Shown: positions 17,502 to 27,057, counted from the stretch's first letter. The stretch is DNA of 64,000 nucleotides from Olsenella_L kribbiana (GCF_036408795.1 NZ_JAZGJP010000007.1:55587-119586), one strand, 5' to 3'. Made by a program: numbers and translations. The notes: generated by a model from the sequence alone, not told the origin.

Positions 17502-18719
17502 GTGACAGAGGAACAGACAGTCACAGGGGCTCCGCTCAAGCGCCGCCAGATGCTCGCGCTCATAGGCCTCGTCGTGGCAGCATTCGTCTTCAATACATCT
17601 GAGTTCATGCCGGTAGGCCTCCTTTCCGATATCGCGGCAAGCTTCGCTCTCACCGATGCCCAGGCAGGCTTCATGATCTCGGTCTATGCCGCAGGTGTCG
17701 CGGTGCTGTCCTTGCCGCTCATGGCATGGGCATCGCGCTTTGGCTTCAAGGAGCTCCTGCTCTCCGTCGTCCTCATCTTTGCGGCAGGACAGGTGCTCTC
17801 GGCCCTGGCACCGACCTATGCCTTCCTGATCTGTGCCCGTCTCGTCGTCGCCGTGGCCCATGCCATCTTCTGGTCGATTGTCATGATCTGTGCCTCGAAG
17901 GTGGCAGGTCCTGCTCACGAAGCCCAGGCCATGAGCATCGTGGCGACGGGTTCCTCGATTGCACAGATTGTCGGCATGCCGCTGGGACGTGCGATCGGCC
18001 TCGTTGTGGGCTGGAGGATGACCTTCGGGCTCGTAGGCGTCGTGGCTCTCATCGACCTTGCCTTCCTCTTCCGCGTCTTTCCTTCGCTTCCCAAGGTAGA
18101 GCGCTTCACGCTTTCCCGCCTTCCGCATCTGGCAACGTGTGCGCCCCTCATCGTGCTCTTCTGCGTGACCGTGCTTCTTGCGGGAGGGCACTATGTCGCC
18201 TATGGATATATCGAGCCGTACCTCAGGGACGTGGCAGCCTTCTCGGCCTCAGGCATCACGGGCGCCCTCATCCTCTTCGGCGTTGCCGGCCTTCTTGCCT
18301 CGGTGCTCTTCGGAAAGTTCTATGACGGACACAGGAGACGCTATCTTGCGGTCTCGACAGCAGCGTTCGCGCTTGCTCTCCTGCTGCTCCTTCCAGCATC
18401 CTCATCTGCCATCGGCGAGGCAGCGGATCTCGTGGTCTGGAGCCTCGGCCTTACCTCTTTCGGCATCGCCTTCCAGGCACTCATCATCGAGATTGCAGAC
18501 CCGAGAGATGCCTCTGTCGCTATGGCTGCCTACTCAGGCCTCTACAATCTCGGCATCGGCGCGGGCACAGCCTTGGGCGGAACGGCACTCGATGGACTCG
18601 GTGCGGCATCGCTCGGCTTTGTCGGAGGAGGCCTTGCGCTTGCAGGCGCCCTTGCCCTTGACTTCCTGTTCCTTCCGCTTTATATGCGGGTCAGAGATGG
18701 CGTACGCAAGACTGCGTAG
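17502..18719 (+). CDS. MFS transporter, sugar-efflux (SotB) like
   Basis: A 405-residue twelve-helix major facilitator starting at GTG 17502 behind AAAGGTG. The first helix reads FVFNTSEFMPVGLLSDIAASF, matching SotB/YdeA sugar and arabinose exporters. It is divergent from the other MFS gene of the same broad group, suggesting duplication. A 980-bp gene-poor region follows. Export of sugars or sugar-like inhibitors is likely from family; the substrate is not known. Confidence 0.85.
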   Translation: MTEEQTVTGAPLKRRQMLALIGLVVAAFVFNTSEFMPVGLLSDIAASFALTDAQAGFMISVYAAGVAVLSLPLMAWASRFGFKELLLSVVLIFAAGQVLSALAPTYAFLICARLVVAVAHAIFWSIVMICASKVAGPAHEAQAMSIVATGSSIAQIVGMPLGRAIGLVVGWRMTFGLVGVVALIDLAFLFRVFPSLPKVERFTLSRLPHLATCAPLIVLFCVTVLLAGGHYVAYGYIEPYLRDVAAFSASGITGALILFGVAGLLASVLFGKFYDGHRRRYLAVSTAAFALALLLLLPASSSAIGEAADLVVWSLGLTSFGIAFQALIIEIADPRDASVAMAAYSGLYNLGIGAGTALGGTALDGLGAASLGFVGGGLALAGALALDFLFLPLYMRVRDGVRKTA

Positions 18720-19706
18720 AGTGCGGGACGAAAACAGACAGGTGTCCATCCGTCTGCAGAAAACAGGCCTACATGCGGTCTGAAGCCGAAAGAGCGGGGT
18801 TGAGCACCTCACGTTTCGTGTCGGGCTCAAAAAATGTGCCCGGCCACTCTTACTGAAAAGAAGTTCGCGCCGCCACTTCACCCTTCCATTCTCCAGGCCG
18901 AATGGCATGCGGAAGAGTCGCCCGGAGAGCCTGAGATCGTCCGGCTCCTCGGAAAAAGACGATGGGGAAGGAGCGCTTCTCCTTCGTGCGCGCGGAGATT
19001 GTGCGCCTTGTACGGGCGGGCTTCGGCATCGAGAAGAGCGAATGCAGAGCCGCAGAGGCCGAAGGAGGCCCTGCCTCCCGGGCAAAGCGCTCCCTGCGCC
19101 AGGGACCCGAGATGAAAGGGACCCAGAAGGAGGCAGCGCTCAAGAGCCTCAAGAGGGCCGAGTATGTGCGCAGGCATGCTCATCGAAGACGTGTCCGATT
19201 CAGCGTCACAAGAGAAGACGAGAAAGCCCTTCTCCCACTACGAGGCGCTCTCTGCCGCCTCGCTGCCGCTCGAGGACTTATCGAGGGATCTTCGCGCCTA
19301 GGAGAAGATGGAGGCGGAGACCGAGGCCTTGCTCTTCGGCAACCATAGGTGCTCTATTTCAAGGACCGGGGAAGAAAGCAAAAGACCGGCCAGATGCTCC
19401 TGATAGCACGGCTTCACGAACGGCGGCGCCTGCCGGGAAGCGATTGTCTCTGCCCTAGGTTCCCGGGAGACAGGCGAGCTCGAGATGAAAGGCATCGAGA
19501 TCCATGTGACTGAGATAGGGCGGGCAGACGACAGGCAGGCACAGGGCGTCTAACTGGGCGAGCACGTCGAGCGGCTTCCTGAGAAGCTCGCAAAGTAGCT
19601 CCGGCAGGGTGTTGCGGCTGCGTTCGAGGCAGGAGAGGATAGCGCTGCCTGACGAAATGAACGACAATGCTGATTGAAAACGGGTGCATGTCTGGATGGA
19701 GCTGGC
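18720..19706. other. Gene-poor, probably decayed region before the restriction-modification genes
   Basis: About 990 bp without a gene I can support. Short open pieces on both strands are broken by stops. For example, a plus-strand stretch near 19170-19290 reads HYEALSAASLPLEDLSRDLRA, then a stop, then EKMEAETEALLFGNH, which looks like remains of one protein. A 70-codon minus-strand frame (19455-19667) matches nothing I know. I read it as an eroded gene, perhaps lost when the restriction-modification genes inserted. Confidence 0.5.
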
Positions 19707-21065
19707 ATGGAAGAGCGTGGCGTGGACGGCAGGATACTCGGATATGACCCTTCGGACCCTCAGTCGATACTGGAGTATGCCGAACGGTTAGAAGGCCACA
19801 CGCTCCGTCAGATGACGGATGCGGAGAAGATAGCTGATTCCAGGAAGCGCAAGGGCTCTTTCGGCAACGCTATGGAGGAATATTACTTCGACTATGCCCC
19901 GAACAGCAGCTCTGAGCCAGATTTCGCACAAGCTGGCGTCGAGCTCAAGACAACTCCGATGAAGCATGTGAGAAAGAATGACCTTGTCGCAAAGGAACGC
20001 CTGGTCATATCGATGATCGACTACATGGATGTCGTAAATGAAACGTTCGAGACAAGCCACTTCATGGAGAAAGCTAGGGATATCCTGCTTGTCACCTATC
20101 TCTGGGAGAAGGATACCGATCCTCTCGATTACGAGGTCATCATGGCAGATCTCTGGACCATTCCAGAAGAGGACCTGCCTCAGATAAAGCGCGACTGGGA
20201 AACTGTCGTCAACAAGGTGCGCGCGGGTCATGCAGAAGACATTTCGGGCTCGGATACGATGTATCTCGAAGCCTGCACGAAGGCGGCAACATCCGAGAAT
20301 AGACGCAAGCAGCCGTGCTCGGATGTTCCAGCCAAGCCCCGTGCATGGGCTTTCAAGGCTTCCTATATGACTGCGATAGAACAAGGCCTGCTCGACAGGA
20401 AGACTGGAGCAGGAACCAGTCTTGCCAGGAAGGGGCAGGACATCAACCTTCTCGGGCTTGTGCGCGAACGGTTTGAGCCGTATTTCGGCCGGACAGAGGA
20501 AGAGCTTGCACAGCATTTCGGCATTTCGAAGTCGCTCAACCGCTGTGCACGCATAACCAAGCGGATTCTCGGAGTGGACGAGAATTCGAAGATCGAGGAA
20601 TTCGAGAAGGCGAACATCAAGCCGAAGACCATGCGCATCAAGCGCAATGGCAGGCTGAAGGAGTCGGTGTCCTTTCCGTACTTTGACTACCGCAAGCTCG
20701 AGATGACAGATTTCGAAGATTCCGACTTCCACGATGAGCTGCTTCAGAAATACCTCTTTGTCATCTATCGGGAAGATGAGAGGGAAGATGGTGTCTATCG
20801 GCTTGCTGATGTCATGTTCTGGCAGATGCCGGACAAAGATCTCGATGAGGCGAAGCGCTGCTATGACCAGATGCGCCAGAATGTGAGAGAAGGGCATGCA
20901 GAGATATCGGTGAAGAGCACCGAGAACCGCTGCTGCCACGTGCGACCTCATGGCCAGAACGGTAAGGATACAAGGCCTCAGCCTCACGGCAGGCCGGTCG
21001 TGAAGAAGTGCTTCTGGCTGAATGCTGGTTATTTGAGCGACGAAATCGCCAAGGCCCTTTTCTGA
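19707..21065 (+). CDS. Type II restriction endonuclease, Sau3AI/MutH family (GATC)
   Basis: A 452-residue nuclease, close to Sau3AI in length. The N-terminal MutH-like catalytic domain has GSFGNAMEEYYF followed by PDFAQAGVELKTTP, giving the Asp72, Glu79 and Lys81 triad of the MutH fold. The C-terminal half repeats the pattern of a second, non-catalytic MutH-like domain. The start is set at ATG 19707 behind GGATGGAGC; an upstream TTG is less likely. It is paired with a cytosine-5 methylase 144 bp downstream. Recognition of unmethylated GATC is inferred from the family. Confidence 0.85.
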   Translation: MEERGVDGRILGYDPSDPQSILEYAERLEGHTLRQMTDAEKIADSRKRKGSFGNAMEEYYFDYAPNSSSEPDFAQAGVELKTTPMKHVRKNDLVAKERLVISMIDYMDVVNETFETSHFMEKARDILLVTYLWEKDTDPLDYEVIMADLWTIPEEDLPQIKRDWETVVNKVRAGHAEDISGSDTMYLEACTKAATSENRRKQPCSDVPAKPRAWAFKASYMTAIEQGLLDRKTGAGTSLARKGQDINLLGLVRERFEPYFGRTEEELAQHFGISKSLNRCARITKRILGVDENSKIEEFEKANIKPKTMRIKRNGRLKESVSFPYFDYRKLEMTDFEDSDFHDELLQKYLFVIYREDEREDGVYRLADVMFWQMPDKDLDEAKRCYDQMRQNVREGHAEISVKSTENRCCHVRPHGQNGKDTRPQPHGRPVVKKCFWLNAGYLSDEIAKALF

Positions 21066-21107
21066 CAGCCATATGTGTCTGCGAAATGCGTCAGCTCTGT
21101 GTGTCCC

Positions 21108-21169
21108 GTCGAGCGTCCCGAGTTGTAGGTTCGGTTAGGTCGAGCGTTCCCTGCTGTAGGTTCGGTTAG
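21108..21169. repeat. Two 31-bp tandem direct repeats before the methylase gene
   Basis: Unit 1 (21108-21138) and unit 2 (21139-21169) both begin GTCGAGCGT and end TGTAGGTTCGGTTAG, with a few differences in the middle. They sit 40-100 bp before the GTG start of the methylase and just before TAGTATAGG, a possible -10 region. They are good candidates for binding sites controlling the restriction-modification genes. Confidence 0.75.
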
Positions 21170-21209
21170 TATAGGTGGGCACTGAGTCCACAGCAGCGAT
21201 AGGAGAAAC

Positions 21210-22502
21210 GTGGACAATGGCATCAAGATAGCCGAGCTCTTTGCAGGGGTTGGCGGGTTCAGGCTTGGCCTGGACGGCTACAGGAATCCGGAACACCCTG
21301 AGTGGGACCTGCCATCGGCAGGTCCTTTCAAGACCATATGGGCAAACAACTGGGAGCCGCCCGGAACGGCGGGGCGCCAGTTTGCTGCGCGCTGCTATGC
21401 AGCGCACTTCGGCGAAAATTCCATCATCAATGAGGACATTAATGCTGTCATGAACCAGGTCGAGGCCGGAGAGCGGAACGTTCCGTCTGTCGATATGGTT
21501 GTTGGCGGCTTCCCCTGCCAGGACTATTCGGTTGCGCGTCCGCTCTCTCAGTCGGGCGGCATCGAGGGCAAGAAAGGCGTTCTCTGGTGGGATATATACC
21601 GGTTCCTCAAGGTGCAGCTCGCCATGGATAAGGGCAATGCGCACTACTGCCTCTTCGAGAATGTGGACAGGCTGCTCAAGAGTCCTGCAGCGAGGCGTGG
21701 CCGTGACTTCGCTATCATCCTGAGCTGCCTTGCATCTCTTGGATACAACGTCGAGTGGCGCGTCGTCAACAGCGCTGCATACGGATTCCCGCAGCGCAGG
21801 AAGCGCATCTACATCTATGCAGAGAGGAATGCCTCCTGGGATCTCGAAACAAGGCTCGGCGACGGAATCATGGCAAGGGCATTCCCGATGCGTGAAGCGT
21901 CGGAGCGCAGCCATATTCTCATACCGGAAGATCCTTACGATGCCACGCAGCACTTCAACGAGGCAGGCTCCAAGATGTCTCCTTTTATGGAAGCTGGTGT
22001 CATGGTCGGACACGAGGTAGTCACCTGCAAGCCCGAAGAAATGTATGCTGGCAAACATGCCACACTCGGCGATGTGCTTGTTCCGGAGAGCGAAGTGCCG
22101 GAAGAGTTCTACATCCCGGACAAGCAGCTTCCCAGGTGGGAGTACCTCAAGGGTGCCAAGCGCGAGCCCCGCGTCGACAAGAAGACCGGACATGAATACT
22201 TCTACAGCGAAGGGGCTATGGCATTTCCAGACCTTCCGACGAATCCGTCGAGGACCATCTTGACAGGAGAGGGAGGCAAGGGTCCCTCTCGCTTCAAGCA
22301 CATCATCCAGACCGAAGATGGACGATATCGTCGTCTTGTCCCGGAAGAGCTGGAACAGCTTCAGGGCTTCCCAAAGGGGTGGACGAACACCGGCATGACT
22401 GACGGAAACAGGGCCTTCTGCATGGGCAATGCGCTTGTTGTCGGCATTCCACATCTCATCGGCATTGAGCTGGCCAAAGAAATCGGCAAGTCTGAAGATT
22501 GA
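21210..22502 (+). CDS. DNA (cytosine-5) methyltransferase of the Sau3AI-type system
   Basis: A 430-residue C5 methylase. Motif I is ELFAGVGGFRLGL. The catalytic motif IV GGFPCQDYSVAR has Cys 103. Motif VI is LFENVDRLLKS, motif VIII FPQRRKRIYIYAER, and the C-terminal motifs LTPEE-like LVPEELEQLQGFP and MGNALVVGIPHLIG are present. The variable target-recognition domain lies at about 215-340. It starts at GTG 21210 behind AGGAGA. It should protect GATC sites by methylating cytosine against the neighbouring endonuclease. Two 31-bp repeats precede it. Confidence 0.92.
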   Translation: MDNGIKIAELFAGVGGFRLGLDGYRNPEHPEWDLPSAGPFKTIWANNWEPPGTAGRQFAARCYAAHFGENSIINEDINAVMNQVEAGERNVPSVDMVVGGFPCQDYSVARPLSQSGGIEGKKGVLWWDIYRFLKVQLAMDKGNAHYCLFENVDRLLKSPAARRGRDFAIILSCLASLGYNVEWRVVNSAAYGFPQRRKRIYIYAERNASWDLETRLGDGIMARAFPMREASERSHILIPEDPYDATQHFNEAGSKMSPFMEAGVMVGHEVVTCKPEEMYAGKHATLGDVLVPESEVPEEFYIPDKQLPRWEYLKGAKREPRVDKKTGHEYFYSEGAMAFPDLPTNPSRTILTGEGGKGPSRFKHIIQTEDGRYRRLVPEELEQLQGFPKGWTNTGMTDGNRAFCMGNALVVGIPHLIGIELAKEIGKSED

Positions 22503-22517
22503 GACATGCCTGGTTGA

Positions 22518-22547
22518 ACGGGGCAGACAAGCAGTGGTCTGTCCCGT
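22518..22547 (+). terminator. Hairpin after the methylase gene
   Basis: ACGGGGCAGAC (22518-22528) pairs with GTCTGTCCCGT (22537-22547) with one G-T pair. There is no long T run, so it may be a weak or Rho-assisted terminator. Confidence 0.5.
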
Positions 22548-22727
22548 CATCGTGCCGGTACGTCATGAGTCTCTATGCATGCTGCACCATGAAATAGCAG
22601 ATATATTTCATTGCAGCAAATGTCTGACGCTCGGTGACGCCTATAAAACAGGATTCAGACAATCGGCGTGACGCTGCCTCGAAACCCTGAAGGTTCGTGG
22701 CGGCATGGGACTTTAGATATCATTCCT

Positions 22728-23381
22728 CTAATAGGCTTCCCGGAGCTTCTTCTCGAGCCTCTTGGAGATGTGGACGAGGATCATGACAATGATGTAGTAG
22801 ATGACAGCGACAAAGATGAAGGGCTCGAAGGCACGGTAGGTGAGTGCCTGCACGGATTCGGCAGCGCGCATCATGTCGGCAAGCCCTATCGTCGCGACGA
22901 GAGACGAGCTCTTGAGCACCGTGATGACCTCGTTCACAAGGGCAGGAGCCACGGAGCGCAAAGCCTCCGGCAATATGATCTTCACCATCATGCTCCGGTA
23001 GGGAAGGCCAAGCGCGCGTGCCGCATCGTATTGTCCCCGGTCGACGCCCTGGATGCCGCCACGCAGGGTTTCTGATACCGTGGCAGACCCATTGAGCCCG
23101 AGCGTCAGCACCGACGCGGCAAACATCGTAATCTTGTAGCCTGTGAGCTGCGGCGTCGCGAAATAGGCAATGAAGAGAAGGACAATCAGGGGGATGCCTC
23201 TGAAGATCGAGGTGTAGAAGTCGAGTAGCGCCCTGAGCCAGCGTATCGGCAGGACCTTCAGCAGCGCTATCGCAGCTCCCAGGGCAAAGGCAAGAACAAG
23301 GGCGGCCCCTGTCACCTCCACGGTGGTCAGAAGGCCGCTCCAGAACAGGGGCATATAGGGATTGAGGACAGAGAAGTTCAT
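22728..23381 (-). CDS. Polar amino acid ABC importer permease
   Basis: A 217-residue permease of the His/Glu/Gln/Arg family. It has the N-terminal LFWSGLLTTVEVT and IFRGIPLIVLLFI segments and the EAA loop AARALGLPYRSMMVKIILPEA. It lies 15 bp downstream of its binding-protein gene on the same strand. No ATPase follows it; the ATPase at 26.3 kb of the divergent sister system may serve both. The amino acid carried is not known. Confidence 0.88.
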   Translation of the reverse strand: MNFSVLNPYMPLFWSGLLTTVEVTGAALVLAFALGAAIALLKVLPIRWLRALLDFYTSIFRGIPLIVLLFIAYFATPQLTGYKITMFAASVLTLGLNGSATVSETLRGGIQGVDRGQYDAARALGLPYRSMMVKIILPEALRSVAPALVNEVITVLKSSSLVATIGLADMMRAAESVQALTYRAFEPFIFVAVIYYIIVMILVHISKRLEKKLREAY

Positions 23382-23396
23382 GCCTGCGTCCGGGTG

Positions 23397-24323
23397 CTAT
23401 TCACCGGTGCTGTCTCCGACGGTAGAGGTGCCGGCAGCAGCGAAGCCACCATCGCCCCAGACGAAGTCAGGACCGACATATTTGCTGATGTAGGAATCGA
23501 TCGTACCATCCTCGAGCATGTCTGCGATGCAGCTGTCGAGTGCCGAGACAAAAGGAGCATCCTTCTGGGCCATGAGGCGGTAGACGCCGACATAGCTTTC
23601 GGTCTCGGAACGGCCAAGGAGTCCCAGCACGAGGCCGGGATTGGCATCGACCATCGACTGTCCCTCTGCGCCGTCGCAGACATAGGCATCGATCCTGCCG
23701 GCAAGCACTTCCTGCAGGCACTGGTCTCCGCCGTCATAGGTATGCACGTCGGCATCAGGCAGGACGGCTGTCACGAACTTGTTCTGGACCGTGCCGGTCG
23801 TGCAGGCAATGGACTTGCCCTTGAGCCCGTCGATGTCTTCGACCTTGTCTCCCATCGTGAGGACGCCGACGCGGGGCTCGTAGTAGCCGCGCGTGAAGTC
23901 AAAGGTCTCGAGCCTCTCTGCATTCGAGCTCATTGCCATCGTGAACGAGGTATCGGAGCTCTGTATCGTGGCAAGCGTCGCTGCAAACTCCTGCGGCTCG
24001 AAGTCATACGTGAAGCCAAGACGCGATGCCATTTCATCTGCGATTGCGATATCGAGGCCGACGGTCTTCTGGGAGCCGTCTGACTGCATCTCGATGTAGC
24101 GGTAGGGGGCAAACGCGTTGTCTCCAACGAAGGTGAGCTTCTTGCCGGAGATGTCATAGCTCGAAGAGCTGTCCGTGGAGGTGCTGGAAGAGCTTGAGCT
24201 CTGGGTCTGTCCGCAGGCAGTGAGCGCTACTGGTGCCAGGGCTGCCATACCTGCTGCAAGAGCGAGGAAGCTGCGGCGGCCCATGGGTGCGCTGAAGTTG
24301 CTGTGCTGTGTCGTGCTGTTCAT
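23397..24323 (-). CDS. Polar amino acid ABC importer substrate-binding lipoprotein
   Basis: A 308-residue family-3 solute-binding protein. The signal region MGRRSFLALAAGMAALAPVALTAC ends in a lipobox LTAC and is followed by a poly-Ser/Thr linker. The ligand-binding segments GLDIAIADEMASRLGFTYDFEP and VLAGRIDAYVCDG are typical of lysine/arginine/glutamine binders. The start ATG 24321-24323 follows AGGAGG. It is divergent from the second binding-protein gene, with 379 bp between. Confidence 0.85.
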   Translation of the reverse strand: MNSTTQHSNFSAPMGRRSFLALAAGMAALAPVALTACGQTQSSSSSSTSTDSSSSYDISGKKLTFVGDNAFAPYRYIEMQSDGSQKTVGLDIAIADEMASRLGFTYDFEPQEFAATLATIQSSDTSFTMAMSSNAERLETFDFTRGYYEPRVGVLTMGDKVEDIDGLKGKSIACTTGTVQNKFVTAVLPDADVHTYDGGDQCLQEVLAGRIDAYVCDGAEGQSMVDANPGLVLGLLGRSETESYVGVYRLMAQKDAPFVSALDSCIADMLEDGTIDSYISKYVGPDFVWGDGGFAAAGTSTVGDSTGE

Positions 24324-24702
24324 GAAACTGCCTCCTGTCGAACAGATTTGGTTCAATCATTGTAGCCTGAAAGAATTCCTATTGCATTGCTAGGAAATAT
24401 GGCGATATGGAATGGAAACGAAATGAGCACGTCAGCCGCACCGAAAAAGTCCCTGTTGCATGCCCCAAGGCTGCTGCCTGCACGGGAACAAACAGGCATT
24501 GCATACGAACATATTGTTTCCGTTGCCTCCCAAGAAGTTACGGCCTGGTAACCTCGTGAAAATATTTCAACAATCATGGATAAATATTCAATATTTAAGA
24601 TACGGAACTGAAGGGCGCAGAAATCCTTCAAGGCTCTGTGCATCGGGTTCCCGCTCTTTGTCTGCTCAATGCACAGGGAAATGGTCGTCTGGGAGGTAGG
24701 GT
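24324..24702. promoter_or_regulatory. Divergent promoter region of two amino acid importers
   Basis: This AT-richer 379-bp gap separates two binding-protein genes and should hold both promoters. Just before the ribosome binding site of the rightward gene, CTGTGCAT (24636-24643) and ATGCACAG (24669-24676) form an 8-bp inverted repeat with a 25-base loop, which could be a leader hairpin or operator. I see no T-box or known riboswitch. Confidence 0.45.
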
Positions 24703-25512
24703 ATGTCGTATTCAATGTCTCGCCGCCAATTCGTCGGTATCGCTTCGGGCACGCTTGCTGCCACGGGGCTTGCTCTTGCTGGGTGCGGCAGCTCCCAGTC
24801 GAGCTCGAGTTCCGATTCCTCTTCCGGCTTCTCGAAGAGCTCCTATACGGTTGCGACCGATACGACCTTTGCTCCCTTCGAGTTCACCGATGCCTCGGGC
24901 AACTTTGTCGGTATCGATGTCGATATCCTTGCCAAGGCAGCAGAGCTTACCGGCTTCAAGTATGAGCTGAACTCGCTCGGCTTCGATGCAGCGGTCGCAG
25001 CCCTCGAGTCCAACCAGGCAGATGCTGTCATCGCCGGCATGTCAATCACAGATGCCCGCAAGCAGAAGTACGACTTCTCCGATCCCTACTATGATTCCTA
25101 TGTCTGCATGGCCGTCAAGGCGGGCTCCTCGATTTCGGGATACGAGGACCTGAACGGCAAGACCGTCGCTGCCAAGACCGGCACGATGGGTGCGACCTGC
25201 GCAGAGTCCCTTGCCCCGAAGTATGGCTTCACGCTCACCTATTTCGATGATTCCTCGATCATGTACCAGGATGTCCTGACCGGCAACTCTGTTGCCTGCT
25301 TCGAGGACTACCCGGTCATGTCCTACGGCATCACCCAGGGCAACGGCCTCCAGATCGTGACGGAGGAGAAGGACGACTATTCCACGCCCTATGGCTTCGC
25401 TGTCATGAAGGGCAAGAACGCAGATCTTCTGTCTGCCTTCAACGAGGGTCTCTCCAAGATGAAGGATTCCGGAGACTACGACGCGATTGTGAACAAGTAC
25501 CTGAAGGGCTAG
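24703..25512 (+). CDS. Polar amino acid ABC importer substrate-binding lipoprotein
   Basis: A 269-residue family-3 solute-binding protein. It has an SRRQF twin-arginine-like start, a lipobox ALAGC and a Ser-rich linker. Ligand-fold segments include TDTTFAPFEFTDASGNFVGI and the domain-crossing LESNQADAVIAGMSITDARK, typical of glutamine/cystine/arginine binders. ATG 24703 follows GGGAGGTAGGG. A hairpin after it (25549-25574) separates it from the permease and ATPase genes of the same operon. Confidence 0.88.
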   Translation: MSYSMSRRQFVGIASGTLAATGLALAGCGSSQSSSSSDSSSGFSKSSYTVATDTTFAPFEFTDASGNFVGIDVDILAKAAELTGFKYELNSLGFDAAVAALESNQADAVIAGMSITDARKQKYDFSDPYYDSYVCMAVKAGSSISGYEDLNGKTVAAKTGTMGATCAESLAPKYGFTLTYFDDSSIMYQDVLTGNSVACFEDYPVMSYGITQGNGLQIVTEEKDDYSTPYGFAVMKGKNADLLSAFNEGLSKMKDSGDYDAIVNKYLKG

Positions 25513-25548
25513 TGCGTGCCGCTTCGGGCAGCCAAGAGATGACATCAT

Positions 25549-25574
25549 GGGTGCCCGCCTTCGTGCGGGTGCCC
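25549..25574 (+). promoter_or_regulatory. Intercistronic hairpin after the binding-protein gene
   Basis: GGGTGCCCGC (25549-25558) and GCGGGTGCCC (25565-25574) can pair with two G-T pairs. It is placed like the hairpin after potD and probably raises binding-protein expression relative to the downstream genes. Confidence 0.5.
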
Positions 25575-25614
25575 CTTTGCTGTCTTGAGCCACAGGGTAC
25601 AGGGAGGAAGCTTT

Positions 25615-26292
25615 ATGGGTTTTGAATCTCTCGCCGCAACATTCGGCGATGTCTGGCCGATGCTGATGTCGGGCCTGGCAACGACGCTGCAGGTGACCAT
25701 CATCTCGCTTGTCATTGCTATGCTCGTCGGCATTCTCGTCTGCCTCATGCACATCTCGCACGTGAAGGTGCTGAGAGGCATCGCAAAGTTCTATATCTGG
25801 ATCATCCGCGGCACGCCGATGCTCGTGCAGGCCTTCTATCTCTACTTCGCAATGCCGCAGCTCATCCAGTATCTGGGCTATTCCGACTTCAGGATCGACG
25901 TCGTGACAGCCTCGATACTGACCCTCACGCTCAATGCAGGCGCCTATATCTCGGAGATCTTCAGAGGCTCGATCGAGGCGGTTCCTGCAGGCCAGATGGA
26001 GGCATCGCGTTCTCTCGGCGTCTCCTATGCCACCTCGATGCATAAGATCATCCTGCCGCAGGCAGTGCGCATCTGCCTGCCGACGCTCGTGAACCAGTGC
26101 ATCATCACGCTCAAGGACTCCACGATCCTCTATGCAATCGGCCTGGGCGAGATCATGTACCAGGCACGCATCTATGTCGGGCGTACCATGGAATCGTTCG
26201 CGACCTACACGTGGGTCGCTGTGGTATTCCTGCTCATCACGAGCGTTCTCATGCTCGTCTCCCACACCATCGAGAAAAGGATGCATGTCTGA
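25615..26292 (+). CDS. Polar amino acid ABC importer permease
   Basis: A 225-residue permease with the family segments MLMSGLATTLQVTIISL, IWIIRGTPMLVQAFYLYF and the EAA loop ASRSLGVSYATSMHKIILPQA. The start ATG 25615 follows AGGGAGGAAG. Its stop overlaps the ATPase start (TGATG, one base), so the two are translationally coupled. Confidence 0.9.
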   Translation: MGFESLAATFGDVWPMLMSGLATTLQVTIISLVIAMLVGILVCLMHISHVKVLRGIAKFYIWIIRGTPMLVQAFYLYFAMPQLIQYLGYSDFRIDVVTASILTLTLNAGAYISEIFRGSIEAVPAGQMEASRSLGVSYATSMHKIILPQAVRICLPTLVNQCIITLKDSTILYAIGLGEIMYQARIYVGRTMESFATYTWVAVVFLLITSVLMLVSHTIEKRMHV

Positions 26293-27026
26293 TGTCTGAA
26301 CCCAAGATCAAAGTCACGCAGCTCAAGAAGACATTCGGCGACAACCTCGTCCTCAACGGCATCGACCTCGAGGTCCAGCCAGGCGAGGTCGTCTGCATCA
26401 TCGGTCCGTCCGGTTCCGGCAAGTCCACGTTCCTGCGCTGCATCAACAGGCTCGAGGAGCCTACCGGTGGTGACATTTCGATTGACGGCGAGTCCATCAC
26501 GGCCAAGGGCGCCAATGTCGACCTCATACGCCGCCATGTCGGCATGGTCTTCCAGCAGTTCAACCTCTTCCCGCACTATTCCGTGAAGAGAAATGTCACG
26601 TTCGCGCCGGTCGAGCTCAAGCTCAAGACCCAGGAAGAGGCAGACAAGGACGCAGAGCGGCTGCTCACGCGTGTCGGCCTCGCAGACAAGATCGACGCAA
26701 TGCCGAAAAGCCTTTCCGGCGGCCAGCAGCAGCGTGTCGCCATTGCCCGCGCCCTTGCTATGGATCCCGACATCATGCTCTTCGACGAGCCGACCAGCGC
26801 TCTCGACCCTGAGATGGTGCACGAGGTCTTGGACGTTATGCGCGAGCTTGCCGATTCGGGAATGACGATGCTCGTGGTCACGCACGAGATGGGCTTTGCC
26901 CACGACGTGGCCGACCGTGTCATCTTCATCGACGGCGGCGTCATTGTCGAAGAGGGCACACCCGAGGAGGTCATGGACCATCCCCAGAACGAGCGCACGA
27001 AGAGCTTCCTCTCGAAGGTGCTGTAA
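26292..27026 (+). CDS. Polar amino acid ABC importer ATPase
   Basis: A 244-residue ATPase of the GlnQ/HisP class with Walker A GPSGSGKST (residues 38-46), Q-loop VFQQFNLFPH, signature LSGGQQQR, Walker B MLFDEPTSALDPE and H-loop VVTHEMGFAHDVADR. The start overlaps the permease stop. As the only ATPase near two divergent amino acid importers it may energise both. A strong terminator follows. Confidence 0.92.
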   Translation: MSEPKIKVTQLKKTFGDNLVLNGIDLEVQPGEVVCIIGPSGSGKSTFLRCINRLEEPTGGDISIDGESITAKGANVDLIRRHVGMVFQQFNLFPHYSVKRNVTFAPVELKLKTQEEADKDAERLLTRVGLADKIDAMPKSLSGGQQQRVAIARALAMDPDIMLFDEPTSALDPEMVHEVLDVMRELADSGMTMLVVTHEMGFAHDVADRVIFIDGGVIVEEGTPEEVMDHPQNERTKSFLSKVL

Positions 27027-27057
27027 TAAGCGTCCTTCATAGAGTGAAATGCAATCA

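Noticed and set aside
21108..21169. CRISPR-like repeat
   Set aside because: There are only two directly adjacent units without spacers, and no cas genes.
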